Shown here in pieces: positions 37,399-45,816 of a DNA stretch of 64,000 nucleotides; position 1 is the stretch's first letter, and every line of letters begins with the position of its first letter. Under the pieces are notes generated by a model. It did not search any database. It was not told the DNA's origin and worked only from the letters and a program-made list of their open reading frames with translations. Where the stretch lies: contig NZ_FRAB01000010.1 of assembly GCF_900142195.1 (NCBI RefSeq), positions 62,001 to 126,000 of the forward strand. The letters run 5' to 3'. Source of the DNA: Paraburkholderia terricola. GTDB taxonomy: Bacteria; Pseudomonadota; Gammaproteobacteria; Burkholderiales; Burkholderiaceae. A program made the translations under genes and the position numbers.

Positions 37399-39976
37399 TC
37401 TGCTCGCCTCCGATCAACGCCAGCTTCGCCTTCAACAGTCCGGGGTCCAGCACCATGCGCAGTTCCGTCAGTGAACGGCGCTGCAAATTCGTTTCGGCTT
37501 CGACGTCCGCCAGCAGGCGGTCGAAGTCGGCGGGGTGGTCGGCCTTCAGTTGCGTGTAGATGCGCATGCCTTGCTGCGCCGCGGCCTGCGCCTCCGAAAG
37601 CAGACGCGCCTCATTGCGGAAACCCGGCGAAATCCCCGCTTCGAGCCGTTGCGTGCCGCCAATCGAACCACTCGCGCGGTATTGCTTCCACAGACTTTGT
37701 GCGCGCAGCAGCAGGTCTTGCGCGCGAGCCAGCGCTTTGTCGTGCAATGCTGCGACGTCTTTCTGGATCGACTGCACGAACCACGCGTCCGCCGTCGGAT
37801 CGAGACTCGCGTAAAACGACAGCAAGCGCTGGTCGTAATCCTTGCCGCCGCGCGTTTTCTGCAAGTCCGCGAATTGATCGAGCAGCGCTTTCTTGTGTGA
37901 CAGTTCCGCCGCGAGCACGTCCGACCACTGACTGGCGGGCATCGCCTGCAAGCCGTTCAATGCCTGCTGTGCGTCGCCGCGCTGCCACGCTGCGCTCACC
38001 GCGTCATGACGCGCAATGACATCCGCTGAAGGCAGCCGGCTTGCCGACAGTTGCTCGAACTGCGCCTGAAACGGCGGTGTGCTGAAGCGAGCCTTCTTCA
38101 ACATCGCGAGCAGGGGTGTCAGTTGACGGCTGACCGCCGCGTTCAGCAAGTCGGTGTAGACGCGCAAGTCCTCGCGCAAGCGGTCGAGCCCCGCGAGACG
38201 CGGATAGCGCTGCGCATAATCGTCGAGCACAGGCGGCAGCGCATCGGGTTTGTCGCGCGCCAGTTCGGTGCGGATCGTTCCGTTCAAGCGGTCGATGGCG
38301 GGGAGGTACACCGAATCGTCGCTTTCCAGTTTGCGCAGATGGCTCAGCGCCTGCGCGTACGGCTCCGCGAACACGGGCACGTATGAGGCGATCCGGTCGA
38401 GCGTGCGCTGATGGTTCTTCGCGTCGTCTTCCCAGCGTTGCAGCAGGCCGCTAATGACGGCCTCGTCCGCGTACATGCGGATAGGCGCATCCACGCCGCC
38501 GCGCCCGGCGACGAAGCGTTCGAGATCGGCCACCCATTGCAATTCGCCGACGAGGGATGCGGCGTCCGCATTGTTCGCGCTCAACGATCTCATCTGCTTC
38601 AACTGTGCGTCGGCCCCGTCGAACTGCGCCTTTTGCAGTGTGTTCAGCCAGGCGGGGAGCTTCGCCTTCAGCAGCGCCTCGCTCGCGAGCGCGCTGATTT
38701 TCGTGTCCGCCGGATGGCTCGCGAGATAGCCGTTCGCCGCCGCCACCGCGCTGGTGTAGTCGCCGCTCGCCAGCAGGTTCTTCAATTCCCGCTCCGACGA
38801 TCCGCGCATGTACAGCGCCGCCGATATCGCCAGCAGCACGACGACGCCCACGCCGCCCCATCCCGCGATGCGCTTCAGCATCGCCCGATCGCTGCCGGCG
38901 AACGCCTTGGCGAGTTCGCCCGTCAGCAGGCGCCAGCGCCGCGTTGCGCCTTTTCCAGCGTGCGCGCTGTTCGCTACGTTCGCGCCACCTGGGCTTTTGG
39001 CATCGTGGGCGCCATTCGTGCCGTGCGCCCCTCGCGCGGCGCCGGTCGGCGCGTCACGCTTCGCATGCGCGGAGACGGACTGCGCCGCCTCGTTGACTTC
39101 GTCCTCGCGCTGTAGCCCTGGGTCCACGCAAAAGATATCGAGGAACGAATGCGCCGCGCCGACGAATGTTGTCTTGTCGGCATCGGCAGCTTCTTCGACG
39201 GCCGGGTTGAGCAATAGCTGGGTCACGGTGGGCTCGACTTCAGGCGCTTTGTGCAGCGACACCCTGTAGACGAAGTGGTCGCCGCCAAATGCAACGACGT
39301 CGCCTTCCGCCAGCGGCACGGCCGATTCGTCCAGGCGTCTTCCGCCAACGAACGTACCGTTGGTGCTGCCGAGATCCTCGACGTACAGCTCGCCGCCCTT
39401 CATGAAGATGTGCGCGTGACGCCGCGAGATGTAATTGACCTGATGCGGGTAGCGCTCTTTATAGCGCGAGAAGATCTCATCGGCCTTGCTGACGAGGAAC
39501 GGAAACGCATGCACCTCGACCGGTTGCAGCCCGAGATCGTCACGCTGCGGCACGAGCAGCAAGCCGGGCACGGGCGCTGAACTTGCCGCCGCCACGATGC
39601 GCGCGCGCGGCTCGATGCCTACCCTGTAGCAGAGTTCGCCGCCGAAGCACAATTCGTCGCCGGCGCGCACGCGGGCCGGTGTTTGCCGCACGGCGTTGCC
39701 GTTCAACGTCGTGCCGTTCTTGCTGCCGAGGTCGGCGACGTATACCGCGCCATGCTCCGTGAAAACCCGCGCATGGCGGCGGGACAGGCGCGCGATCCGT
39801 TCGGTGGGGTAGTCGGTGAACGGCGCCTCGCTGCGGCCGATCGCGAACAGACTGTCGACGATACGGATCGCGTCGAGCGGCGGACGCTGCGCGCACGCAA
39901 CCGGCGACAACACCACGTCGAACGCAGCGTCTACTGTCGCGCGCATCTCAGCAATCGGAGCTTCGCCGGCGGCCAT
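37376..39976 (-). CDS. Tandem-FHA membrane protein with large C-terminal region
   Basis: Protein of about 866 residues. Two FHA phospho-threonine-binding domains lie at about 35-115 (RLSRRHARV, DLGSKNGTTLNG) and about 155-235 (ISRRHAHIF, EDLGSTNGTFVGG). After a low-complexity linker rich in Ala, Gly and His (about 300-345) comes one membrane segment (about 371-390), then about 470 helical residues, presumably periplasmic. It likely senses kinase output in the cytoplasm and couples it to the exporter. The start is uncertain: ATG 39976 gives a compact FHA N-terminus but lacks a clear ribosome site; TTG at 40081 follows GAGGGG. Confidence 0.85.
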   Translation of the reverse strand: MAAGEAPIAEMRATVDAAFDVVLSPVACAQRPPLDAIRIVDSLFAIGRSEAPFTDYPTERIARLSRRHARVFTEHGAVYVADLGSKNGTTLNGNAVRQTPARVRAGDELCFGGELCYRVGIEPRARIVAAASSAPVPGLLLVPQRDDLGLQPVEVHAFPFLVSKADEIFSRYKERYPHQVNYISRRHAHIFMKGGELYVEDLGSTNGTFVGGRRLDESAVPLAEGDVVAFGGDHFVYRVSLHKAPEVEPTVTQLLLNPAVEEAADADKTTFVGAAHSFLDIFCVDPGLQREDEVNEAAQSVSAHAKRDAPTGAARGAHGTNGAHDAKSPGGANVANSAHAGKGATRRWRLLTGELAKAFAGSDRAMLKRIAGWGGVGVVVLLAISAALYMRGSSERELKNLLASGDYTSAVAAANGYLASHPADTKISALASEALLKAKLPAWLNTLQKAQFDGADAQLKQMRSLSANNADAASLVGELQWVADLERFVAGRGGVDAPIRMYADEAVISGLLQRWEDDAKNHQRTLDRIASYVPVFAEPYAQALSHLRKLESDDSVYLPAIDRLNGTIRTELARDKPDALPPVLDDYAQRYPRLAGLDRLREDLRVYTDLLNAAVSRQLTPLLAMLKKARFSTPPFQAQFEQLSASRLPSADVIARHDAVSAAWQRGDAQQALNGLQAMPASQWSDVLAAELSHKKALLDQFADLQKTRGGKDYDQRLLSFYASLDPTADAWFVQSIQKDVAALHDKALARAQDLLLRAQSLWKQYRASGSIGGTQRLEAGISPGFRNEARLLSEAQAAAQQGMRIYTQLKADHPADFDRLLADVEAETNLQRRSLTELRMVLDPGLLKAKLALIGGEQSETRQSP

Positions 39977-40227
39977 TTTATGCGGATCGCTAATCGTCTT
40001 CGCGCTGCGTGAGGAACGCGGCGAAAACGGAATAAGGGACGACGGCGAAAAGACAATGTTGTTGGTGTGAGCCGAACACAATTCGGCCCCTCAATGATTG
40101 TAAGTCACGCATCGCAAGAGTCAATTTCGAATGTGGTTGATCAAAGCGACGAGCGCGCCACATCGAGCCGACATGCTCTCGCTGCGCGCCGCATCGCGGG
40201 TCGGCTCGGTGTTTCCTCGGTGTTCCC

Positions 40228-41733
40228 TCAGTGTTCCTTTACTTCGGCCTGTACATCGACGCTCGGCCAGCCGCCGCCCAGCGCCTTATAAAGCAGCACC
40301 GTGTCGGACAGAATCAGTTGGTGATTGGCAAGCAGTTGCTGTTGCGCTTCGAGCAACGTCCGCTCGGTTTCGAAAACTTCGAGTTGCGATACCACGCCAA
40401 GGCGCAATTGCGACTGAATCTGATCGGCGACGATTTGCAGACGCGACACTTCCTCCTGCAATTCCACGCGCTGCGCCTTATGCGAATTCAGATTGACCAG
40501 CGCGTTTTCCACTTCCTCGAATGCGCCCATCACGGCCACGCGATATTGCTGTTCGGCAACCGTCGATTGCGCTTTCGTGACCTTCACATGCGCCCTCACG
40601 CCCGGATCGAGCAACGGAATGTTGATGCTGGGCATGAAGCCGTAGGTGAACGACTTCAGCAGGTCGGTCAACGCGAAGCTGGCGGTGCCGCCGTGCCCGG
40701 TGAGGCTGATGGTCGGCAGTTGCGCGAGCTTGGCCTGGCCGACGAGGTCGTAGGCTTCCAGCACTCTGAATTCCGCGGCCACCACGTCGGGACGGCGTGC
40801 GAGCAGTTGCGCGGGCAAGCCGCCGGGTACGGGAGGCAGTTGCACACGTTGCTGCAAATGGCCCTTGGGTAGCTGGAATTCACCCGCCGGCACGCCGAGC
40901 AGCGTGGAGAGCGCGTTGTTGGCGAGGTCGCGCGAGCGGCGCAGTTCGAGCAACTGATTCGTCAAGCGGTTGATTTCCGCCTGCTGGCGTAACACCTGAG
41001 TTTGCGGCACCAGGCCGCTGCGGCGCTGGCCGTCGTAAATGGCGAGAATCTGTCGGTTCGTGACGAGTGTTTTCTGCTGCTGCTCGATCTGATCGTCGAA
41101 TTGCAGGATCTGGAAATAGGTGCTGGACACATTCGACACGAGTTCCAGATAGCCGGCGCGCCAATCCGCCTCGCTTGCGTGGAATTCGGCCTTTTGCGCC
41201 TGCACGCCCTTGGCGACCTTGCCCCAGATGTCGATGTCCCAGTTCACCTGGGTCCCGAGGTTGTACTGCTTGGCGAAGGTTTGTCCGGTGGTCTTCTGGA
41301 AACTGGCGCCGGCGCCGAGGTCCATGGTCGGCAACGCGCCGGCTCTCGCTTCGCCGATCTGCGTGCTGGCGACCTCGATACGCGCGGCCAGCACCTTGAT
41401 ATCGAAGTTGCCCGCGATCGCTTTGCCGATCAGCGTGTCGAGATACGGATCGTGGAAGCCCTTCCACCAATCCGGCTCGATGGTCGCCGTGGCCGACACG
41501 GGCGCGCCTTGCCGATCGGACCACGAGGTCTTCTCCGGCGTGTCGGGCCGCTTGTAATCGGGCATGCTGACATCGACGCACGCAGACAGCGAGAGCGCGC
41601 ATAGCGTTGCCGCGCAGAGCCCGCGAAACGCCTGAACCACGCGCTTTGAATTCGCCGGCCGCATTGCCGGACAGCATGGCGCCGATGTCGCGAAGAAGCG
41701 CTGACGAACCGATGAATCAAGCAACGCTGACAC
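40228..41733 (-). CDS. TolC/NodT-family outer-membrane lipoprotein
   Basis: Outer-membrane efflux channel of roughly 500 residues. The signal peptide ends in lipobox LSAC (CALSLSACVDV), and the mature part starts with DYKRPDTPEKTSW as in NodT-type RND factors. Two OEP repeats follow, with NFDIKVLAARIEVASTQI and QYNLGTQVNWDIDIWGKV in the first and the LLARRPDVVAAEFRVLEA region at the second. Start unclear: GTG 41733 has GGAG six bases upstream; ATG 41664 gives a shorter signal. It lies between the leader-peptide gene and the FHA gene, completing a trans-envelope exporter. Confidence 0.9.
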   Translation of the reverse strand: MSALLDSSVRQRFFATSAPCCPAMRPANSKRVVQAFRGLCAATLCALSLSACVDVSMPDYKRPDTPEKTSWSDRQGAPVSATATIEPDWWKGFHDPYLDTLIGKAIAGNFDIKVLAARIEVASTQIGEARAGALPTMDLGAGASFQKTTGQTFAKQYNLGTQVNWDIDIWGKVAKGVQAQKAEFHASEADWRAGYLELVSNVSSTYFQILQFDDQIEQQQKTLVTNRQILAIYDGQRRSGLVPQTQVLRQQAEINRLTNQLLELRRSRDLANNALSTLLGVPAGEFQLPKGHLQQRVQLPPVPGGLPAQLLARRPDVVAAEFRVLEAYDLVGQAKLAQLPTISLTGHGGTASFALTDLLKSFTYGFMPSINIPLLDPGVRAHVKVTKAQSTVAEQQYRVAVMGAFEEVENALVNLNSHKAQRVELQEEVSRLQIVADQIQSQLRLGVVSQLEVFETERTLLEAQQQLLANHQLILSDTVLLYKALGGGWPSVDVQAEVKEH

Positions 41734-41957
41734 GATTTTCTCCGATGACACCGGCTTCGCTGCACGAGGAGAGCGCACGCTTCAAGTAAAGCATCTCCCG
41801 CGCGGCTTCACCATCGAAGCGATGCAGGAAGATGAAGCGCGGGGATCGGCGGTGACGCGAGGTCGTATGAAAAGAACGATTGGTGCGAGAACTTTTTCAG
41901 CTATTCCCGGTGCGCGATCCGCGGAGGCCTTGAAGCCTCCGCGGCGGCGTGCGCCGT

Positions 41958-42233
41958 TCAGGACACGAAGATGTTGTTGCTCGACGTCACATGCGGGTTG
42001 ATCGTGGTCGAGACGCCCGCGACGAACGCTGCGTTGTTGCCGTTCGCGCTCTGGATGTTCATCGTCGTGTTGATCAGTTGGGTGGCGTCGACGGTCTTGC
42101 TGTTGTTCGGCGCGTACACCGGCGTGAAGTTGAAGTACGACGAGGAGGGGCCGAAGCCGCCGCGCACGGCGCTCATGGCCTTGCTGTCGAGTTGTTCGGT
42201 GATGGACAGGTCTTTGATCATCAGTGCGTTCAT
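41958..42233 (-). CDS. Double-glycine leader peptide, first gene of exporter operon
   Basis: A 91-residue predicted export substrate. Leader NALMIKDLSITEQLDSKAM-SAVRGG predicts cleavage after residue 26. The mature 65 residues begin FGPSSSYFNFTPVYAPNNS and are rich in Asn, Ser, Thr and Val, with no cysteine. The leader is identical to that of the peptide at 48413, and the mature parts are close paralogues. AGGAGATTTACC precedes the ATG. It is the first gene after the sigma-54 promoter at 42309-42325, ahead of tolC, FHA, hlyD, ppiC, exporter and activator genes. Confidence 0.85.
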   Translation of the reverse strand: MNALMIKDLSITEQLDSKAMSAVRGGFGPSSSYFNFTPVYAPNNSKTVDATQLINTTMNIQSANGNNAAFVAGVSTTINPHVTSSNNIFVS

Positions 42234-42279
42234 GGTAAATCTCCTGGAAGGGGTTACTGCACAGTGCTTCGGTTGGGTT

Positions 42280-42298
42280 CGAGCAACTTGTCTGCTCG
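42280..42298 (-). promoter_or_regulatory. 5'-end hairpin of exporter operon transcript
   Basis: CGAGCA, 7-base loop, TGCTCG, beginning about 12 bp after the sigma-54 -12 element, so near the expected mRNA 5' end. Similar hairpins occur at 48350-48368 and 49811-49828. Confidence 0.55.
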
Positions 42299-42308
42299 AG
42301 TGTCACTA

Positions 42309-42325
42309 ATGCATGGGCTGTGCCA
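42309..42325 (-). promoter_or_regulatory. Sigma-54 promoter of the exporter operon
   Basis: TGGCAC-AGCCC-ATGCAT on the minus strand, 76-92 bp before the leader-peptide start. The spacing is exact; the -12 element has A for T. Nearly the same promoter and 5' leader occurs before the peptide at 48413. Confidence 0.75.
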
Positions 42326-42443
42326 GTCTTGCTTCCCGATCCTAAGAAATTTGCCGGAATGCTTTAGATAAAGGGCTTGCGGTACGATCCGCCGCGAGAG
42401 CCGATGCAACGAGGGGGAAACGATCAGCCGCGAGTGGTGGATT

Positions 42444-42476
42444 GCAGCCAACAACGCGCGAGAACTTGTTGGCTGC
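42444..42476. promoter_or_regulatory. Inverted repeat: DUF4399 terminator or activator site
   Basis: GCAGCCAACAA and TTGTTGGCTGC, an 11-bp perfect inverted repeat with an 11-base spacer. It lies 40 bp past the DUF4399 stop and about 120 bp upstream of the sigma-54 promoter. It could end the DUF4399 transcript or, given the shared GCCAAC half-site at 29490, be an enhancer. Confidence 0.5.
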
Positions 42477-42516
42477 GGCGAGACAGCGGCATCGGCAAGC
42501 CGTGTCTCGCGCCGGC

Positions 42517-42951
42517 TCACCGCGCAATGACCGTGATTTTCTTCGAGTACACCGGCGGATTGTGCGGAACATGCGCGGCGTCGCCCATCAACAGTTGCAA
42601 CGTGTGCTTGCCCGGCGGCAGTTGAATCGTGGTTTCCGTTTCGCCCGCGCCGAAATGGAGGTGATTGCGGTCAGAGGGAATTTCCTGATCCGGCGGCGGC
42701 AGATCGGCGTCGATCAACAGATGATGGTGGCCGGTGTTCGGAAATTTGACGCCTTTCGGCGCGACGCCCATATAGCGCAAGCCGAACCATACCTTGAACG
42801 GCCTGTTCGCCGGCACCACCTGGCCGTCGTTCGGATAGCCGATATACGCATACGCGCCGGCCGGCGCCGCCGTCGGCCCGGCTGTGGCGATATTCGGCGA
42901 CGCCAGGGCCGACAGCGTCATGAACGCGGCGGCCGCGATGATCTTGTACAT
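42517..42951 (-). CDS. DUF4399 domain periplasmic protein, copy 2
   Basis: A 144-residue secreted protein with signal peptide YKIIAAAAFMTLSALASPNIATA. The DUF4399 core is visible in FPNTGHHHLLIDADLPP, PSDRNHLHFGAGETE and LPPGKHTLQLLMGDAAHVPH, with many conserved His residues that could hold a metal. A close paralogue lies 53 bp upstream, so the two form a tandem pair. Function of the family is unknown. It lies directly upstream of the exporter operon promoter on the same strand. Confidence 0.85.
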   Translation of the reverse strand: MYKIIAAAAFMTLSALASPNIATAGPTAAPAGAYAYIGYPNDGQVVPANRPFKVWFGLRYMGVAPKGVKFPNTGHHHLLIDADLPPPDQEIPSDRNHLHFGAGETETTIQLPPGKHTLQLLMGDAAHVPHNPPVYSKKITVIAR

Positions 42952-43004
42952 ATTGGTCTCTCCGTCCTGACGGACCCGTTTTGAATAAACGGCTCGCGCT
43001 GGTC

Positions 43005-43436
43005 TTATTGCACGGTGATGGTGATCTTTTTCGAGTGCACGGGCGGTGCGTGCGGCACGTGGTTGTGATCGCCGAGAACGAGTTGCAACGTATGCTTGCC
43101 CGGCGGCAACTCGATGCGCGCGTCCGTTTCGCCCGCGCCGAAGTGCAGGTGATTGCGGTCCGACGGAATTTCCTGATCGAGCGGCGGCAGATCGGTGTCG
43201 ATCAGCAGATGGTGATGCCCCGAGTTCGGAAACGCGACGCCCTTCGGGCACACGCCCATGTTGCGCAGTCCCATGCGCACCCATAGCTTGCCGCCGTGAA
43301 TCACCGCGCCGTCCGGCGGCCAGATGATGTACTCCTCGGCGGTCTGCGGCGAGGCGGTTTGCTCGGCGAGCACGGGCCCGCAGAACACCGCGCCGCCTAG
43401 CATCGCGAGAACGACGAGTGTGTGGGTTCTTCTCAT
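43005..43436 (-). CDS. DUF4399 domain periplasmic protein, copy 1
   Basis: A 143-residue secreted protein with signal RRTHTLVVLAMLGGAVFCGPVLA and the same His-rich core (FPNSGHHHLLIDTDLPP, PSDRNHLHFGAGETD, LPPGKHTLQLVLGDHNHVPH). It adds a Cys in MGVCPKGVAF. ATG 43436 follows GGGAGAG. First of the tandem DUF4399 pair; no sigma-54 element was found before it. Confidence 0.85.
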   Translation of the reverse strand: MRRTHTLVVLAMLGGAVFCGPVLAEQTASPQTAEEYIIWPPDGAVIHGGKLWVRMGLRNMGVCPKGVAFPNSGHHHLLIDTDLPPLDQEIPSDRNHLHFGAGETDARIELPPGKHTLQLVLGDHNHVPHAPPVHSKKITITVQ

Positions 43437-43797
43437 TGCGCACTCTCCCGAAGAGTGGTCATGGCCGCCTCGGCCGCAAGGCTGCCGGGCGTCCTGCTGG
43501 ATGTCGCGAGCGCGCGCGTTGTTGAACGGCCGCCTGATTAAAACGACATGCCGCGTTACTTTGTGAATCAGCTTAGGACGTAACTTGCCAAAAAGATACG
43601 CAATGCTCGTTAACCGTATAACGCACTGAGGATAAGCGACAGTTGTGGCGTTCGAAGCGCGTGCTATCGTTGTTAGCAGGTTGCAGATGGATAGTCGTGG
43701 CGGCGTCGATACTTCTCTCCGGTTCACTCTGGCGGTTGCCGCGAGCGGCGCGGTGCTCGAATGCCTGGGTTCTGTCCGGAACAAACAGGATGTGAAG

Positions 43798-45750
43798 ATG
43801 TGGCGAATATTCGTGCTGGTGTGCGTGGCCGGGGTCATGCAGGCGCATTGGGGCAGTGCTTGCGCGACTGCGCCAAATGTCCGGGCGGAACATATCGCGG
43901 CGGCGCCCGGCATGGCGGTCTCCGCGTTCGCGCCACACGAGAACAATGCGGCTTCTCCCCGCGTCGCGCTCGTGATCGGCAACGGCGCGTATGGCGATCG
44001 GGCGGACCCGCTTCGCGATAACGCACCGCGCGATGCCGAAGCCATGCGCGATACATTGCGCGCGCTCGGCTTCGATGTGATCTTGCGCACCAATGCGACA
44101 CCTCGGCAAATGCAGCAGGCCATTGGTGAATTCCATCGGCGTTTGCGCGCGGGCGGCACCGGTCTGTTCTATTTCGCCGGGCATGGCGTGCAAGTCGGCC
44201 GGCAGACGCTGCTCATTCCCGCCGGACTCGATGCACGCTCGCCCGCTTCGCTCATCAACGAAAGTGTCGACCTGAATAGCGTGCTTCAGGCGATGCATAC
44301 AGGCGGATTCAATCTCGCGATCCTCGATGCCTGCCTGAATAATCCCTTTTCAACTGACGTCACGTTCGCCGGACCGGCACTTTCCGCTAACACACTGGTT
44401 GCCTATGCCACCGCGCCCGGCGGTTTTGCCGCGGATGGCATGCGTCATGGCGTCTACACCAATGCATTGCTGCGCGCGCTCGACGGCGCTTCGTCGCAGG
44501 ATTTTTCCGCGCTGCTGGAGCGCGTCGCCGCTCGGGTCCGCGACATGACCGGCGGTGAGCAACAGCCGTGGATGGCTTCGTCGCTGACCGAGCCATTTCG
44601 CCTCGCGGGGAATGTCCATCCCGCATCGCTCGTGGCCGTCAACGAAACCGATCACGTCGTGGCACTGCGCAGCCGAGGCATTCTCCCGAAAGACAGCAGC
44701 GAGCAATACGAAATCACGTTCTGGAATTCGATCAAGGACAGCAACTACCCCGCCGATTACGAGGCCTATCTGAAGGCGTACCCGAACGGCCGCTTCGCCA
44801 CGCTCGCGCATGCACGCATTGACCGGTTGCGCGCGGCGGCGTCGAATGCGCCGGCTACCGCGCCCGCGCCGCAAGCCGCGCGTCCAACCGCCCCAACCGC
44901 TCCAATCGCTCCGGCCAGCGCGCCACCGCAAGAACGCCCGCGCGCGACGCCCACGCCAGGCGCAAGCGCGGCGCCGGCTACGGCTCCGCCCACCGCATCG
45001 GCCGCGCAAAAGCCCGCAACGCGTCCACCGAGCGCGGGCGAGAGCCGCGATTGCGCCACCTGCCCGATCATGATCGCGTTGCCGGCCGGCTCGTTCCCGA
45101 TGGGCAGCGGCACCGACGATCCTTCCGAAAAACCCGTGCATCACGTGAACATCGGCGCGCCGTTCGCCATCGGCAAATACGAGGTGACGGTGGAGCAATG
45201 GAACGCGTGCGTCGCCGCCAACGCCTGTCCGAAGCTGACACCCGAGAGCAACGCCAACAAAGCCGCGCCGGCGCGCGACATCAGTTGGGACGACGCGCAG
45301 CAATACGTGAAGTGGCTGAGCAAGACCACCGGCAAACCGTACCGCTTGCCGACCGAGGCGGAATGGGAATACGCGGTCCGTGGCGGCACGTCGACCGCCT
45401 ACTGGTGGGGCGATCAGATGCGCAAGGGCAACGCCAATTGCAAGGACTGCGGCGACCCGTGGCATAAGGAAGGACCCGAGGCCGCCGGTTCGTTCGCGCC
45501 GAATCCGTTCGGCCTGTACGACATGAACGGCAGCGTCTGGGAATGGACAGCCGATTGCTGGCACAACTCCTACCAGGGCGCGCCCGCCGATGGCCGCGCG
45601 TGGGAGAACCCCGCTTGCGACATGCGCGTGATTCGCGGCGGTTCGTGGCGTGAAGGCGGCGGCTACATGCTGAGCGCGACGCGCTTCAAGTACAGCGCGG
45701 GCGTGCGGCAATCGCAGGATGGCTTTCGGGTCGTGAAAGACCTCAGGTGA
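43798..45750 (+). CDS. Caspase-like (C14) peptidase fused to FGE-sulfatase domain
   Basis: Predicted secreted protein of about 650 residues. A signal peptide ([22 protein letters not shown]) leads to a caspase-fold domain (about 55-265) with both dyad residues, His about 129 in YFAGHGVQ and Cys about 179 in ILDACLNN. A short SEL1-like or spectrin-like region ([24 protein letters not shown]) and a Pro/Ala/Thr linker follow, then a formylglycine-generating-enzyme domain (about 425-650: [52 protein letters not shown]). The frame is open from 43645, but ATG 43798 gives the signal peptide. Convergent with the kinase gene. Substrate unknown. Confidence 0.87.
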   Translation: MWRIFVLVCVAGVMQAHWGSACATAPNVRAEHIAAAPGMAVSAFAPHENNAASPRVALVIGNGAYGDRADPLRDNAPRDAEAMRDTLRALGFDVILRTNATPRQMQQAIGEFHRRLRAGGTGLFYFAGHGVQVGRQTLLIPAGLDARSPASLINESVDLNSVLQAMHTGGFNLAILDACLNNPFSTDVTFAGPALSANTLVAYATAPGGFAADGMRHGVYTNALLRALDGASSQDFSALLERVAARVRDMTGGEQQPWMASSLTEPFRLAGNVHPASLVAVNETDHVVALRSRGILPKDSSEQYEITFWNSIKDSNYPADYEAYLKAYPNGRFATLAHARIDRLRAAASNAPATAPAPQAARPTAPTAPIAPASAPPQERPRATPTPGASAAPATAPPTASAAQKPATRPPSAGESRDCATCPIMIALPAGSFPMGSGTDDPSEKPVHHVNIGAPFAIGKYEVTVEQWNACVAANACPKLTPESNANKAAPARDISWDDAQQYVKWLSKTTGKPYRLPTEAEWEYAVRGGTSTAYWWGDQMRKGNANCKDCGDPWHKEGPEAAGSFAPNPFGLYDMNGSVWEWTADCWHNSYQGAPADGRAWENPACDMRVIRGGSWREGGGYMLSATRFKYSAGVRQSQDGFRVVKDLR

Positions 45751-45816
45751 GGCGGGCGATTTGCGCTCGAATCATCGGCGCGCGGCGAAATCCGGGCGCG
45801 TCGGGTTCGCGCTCGC

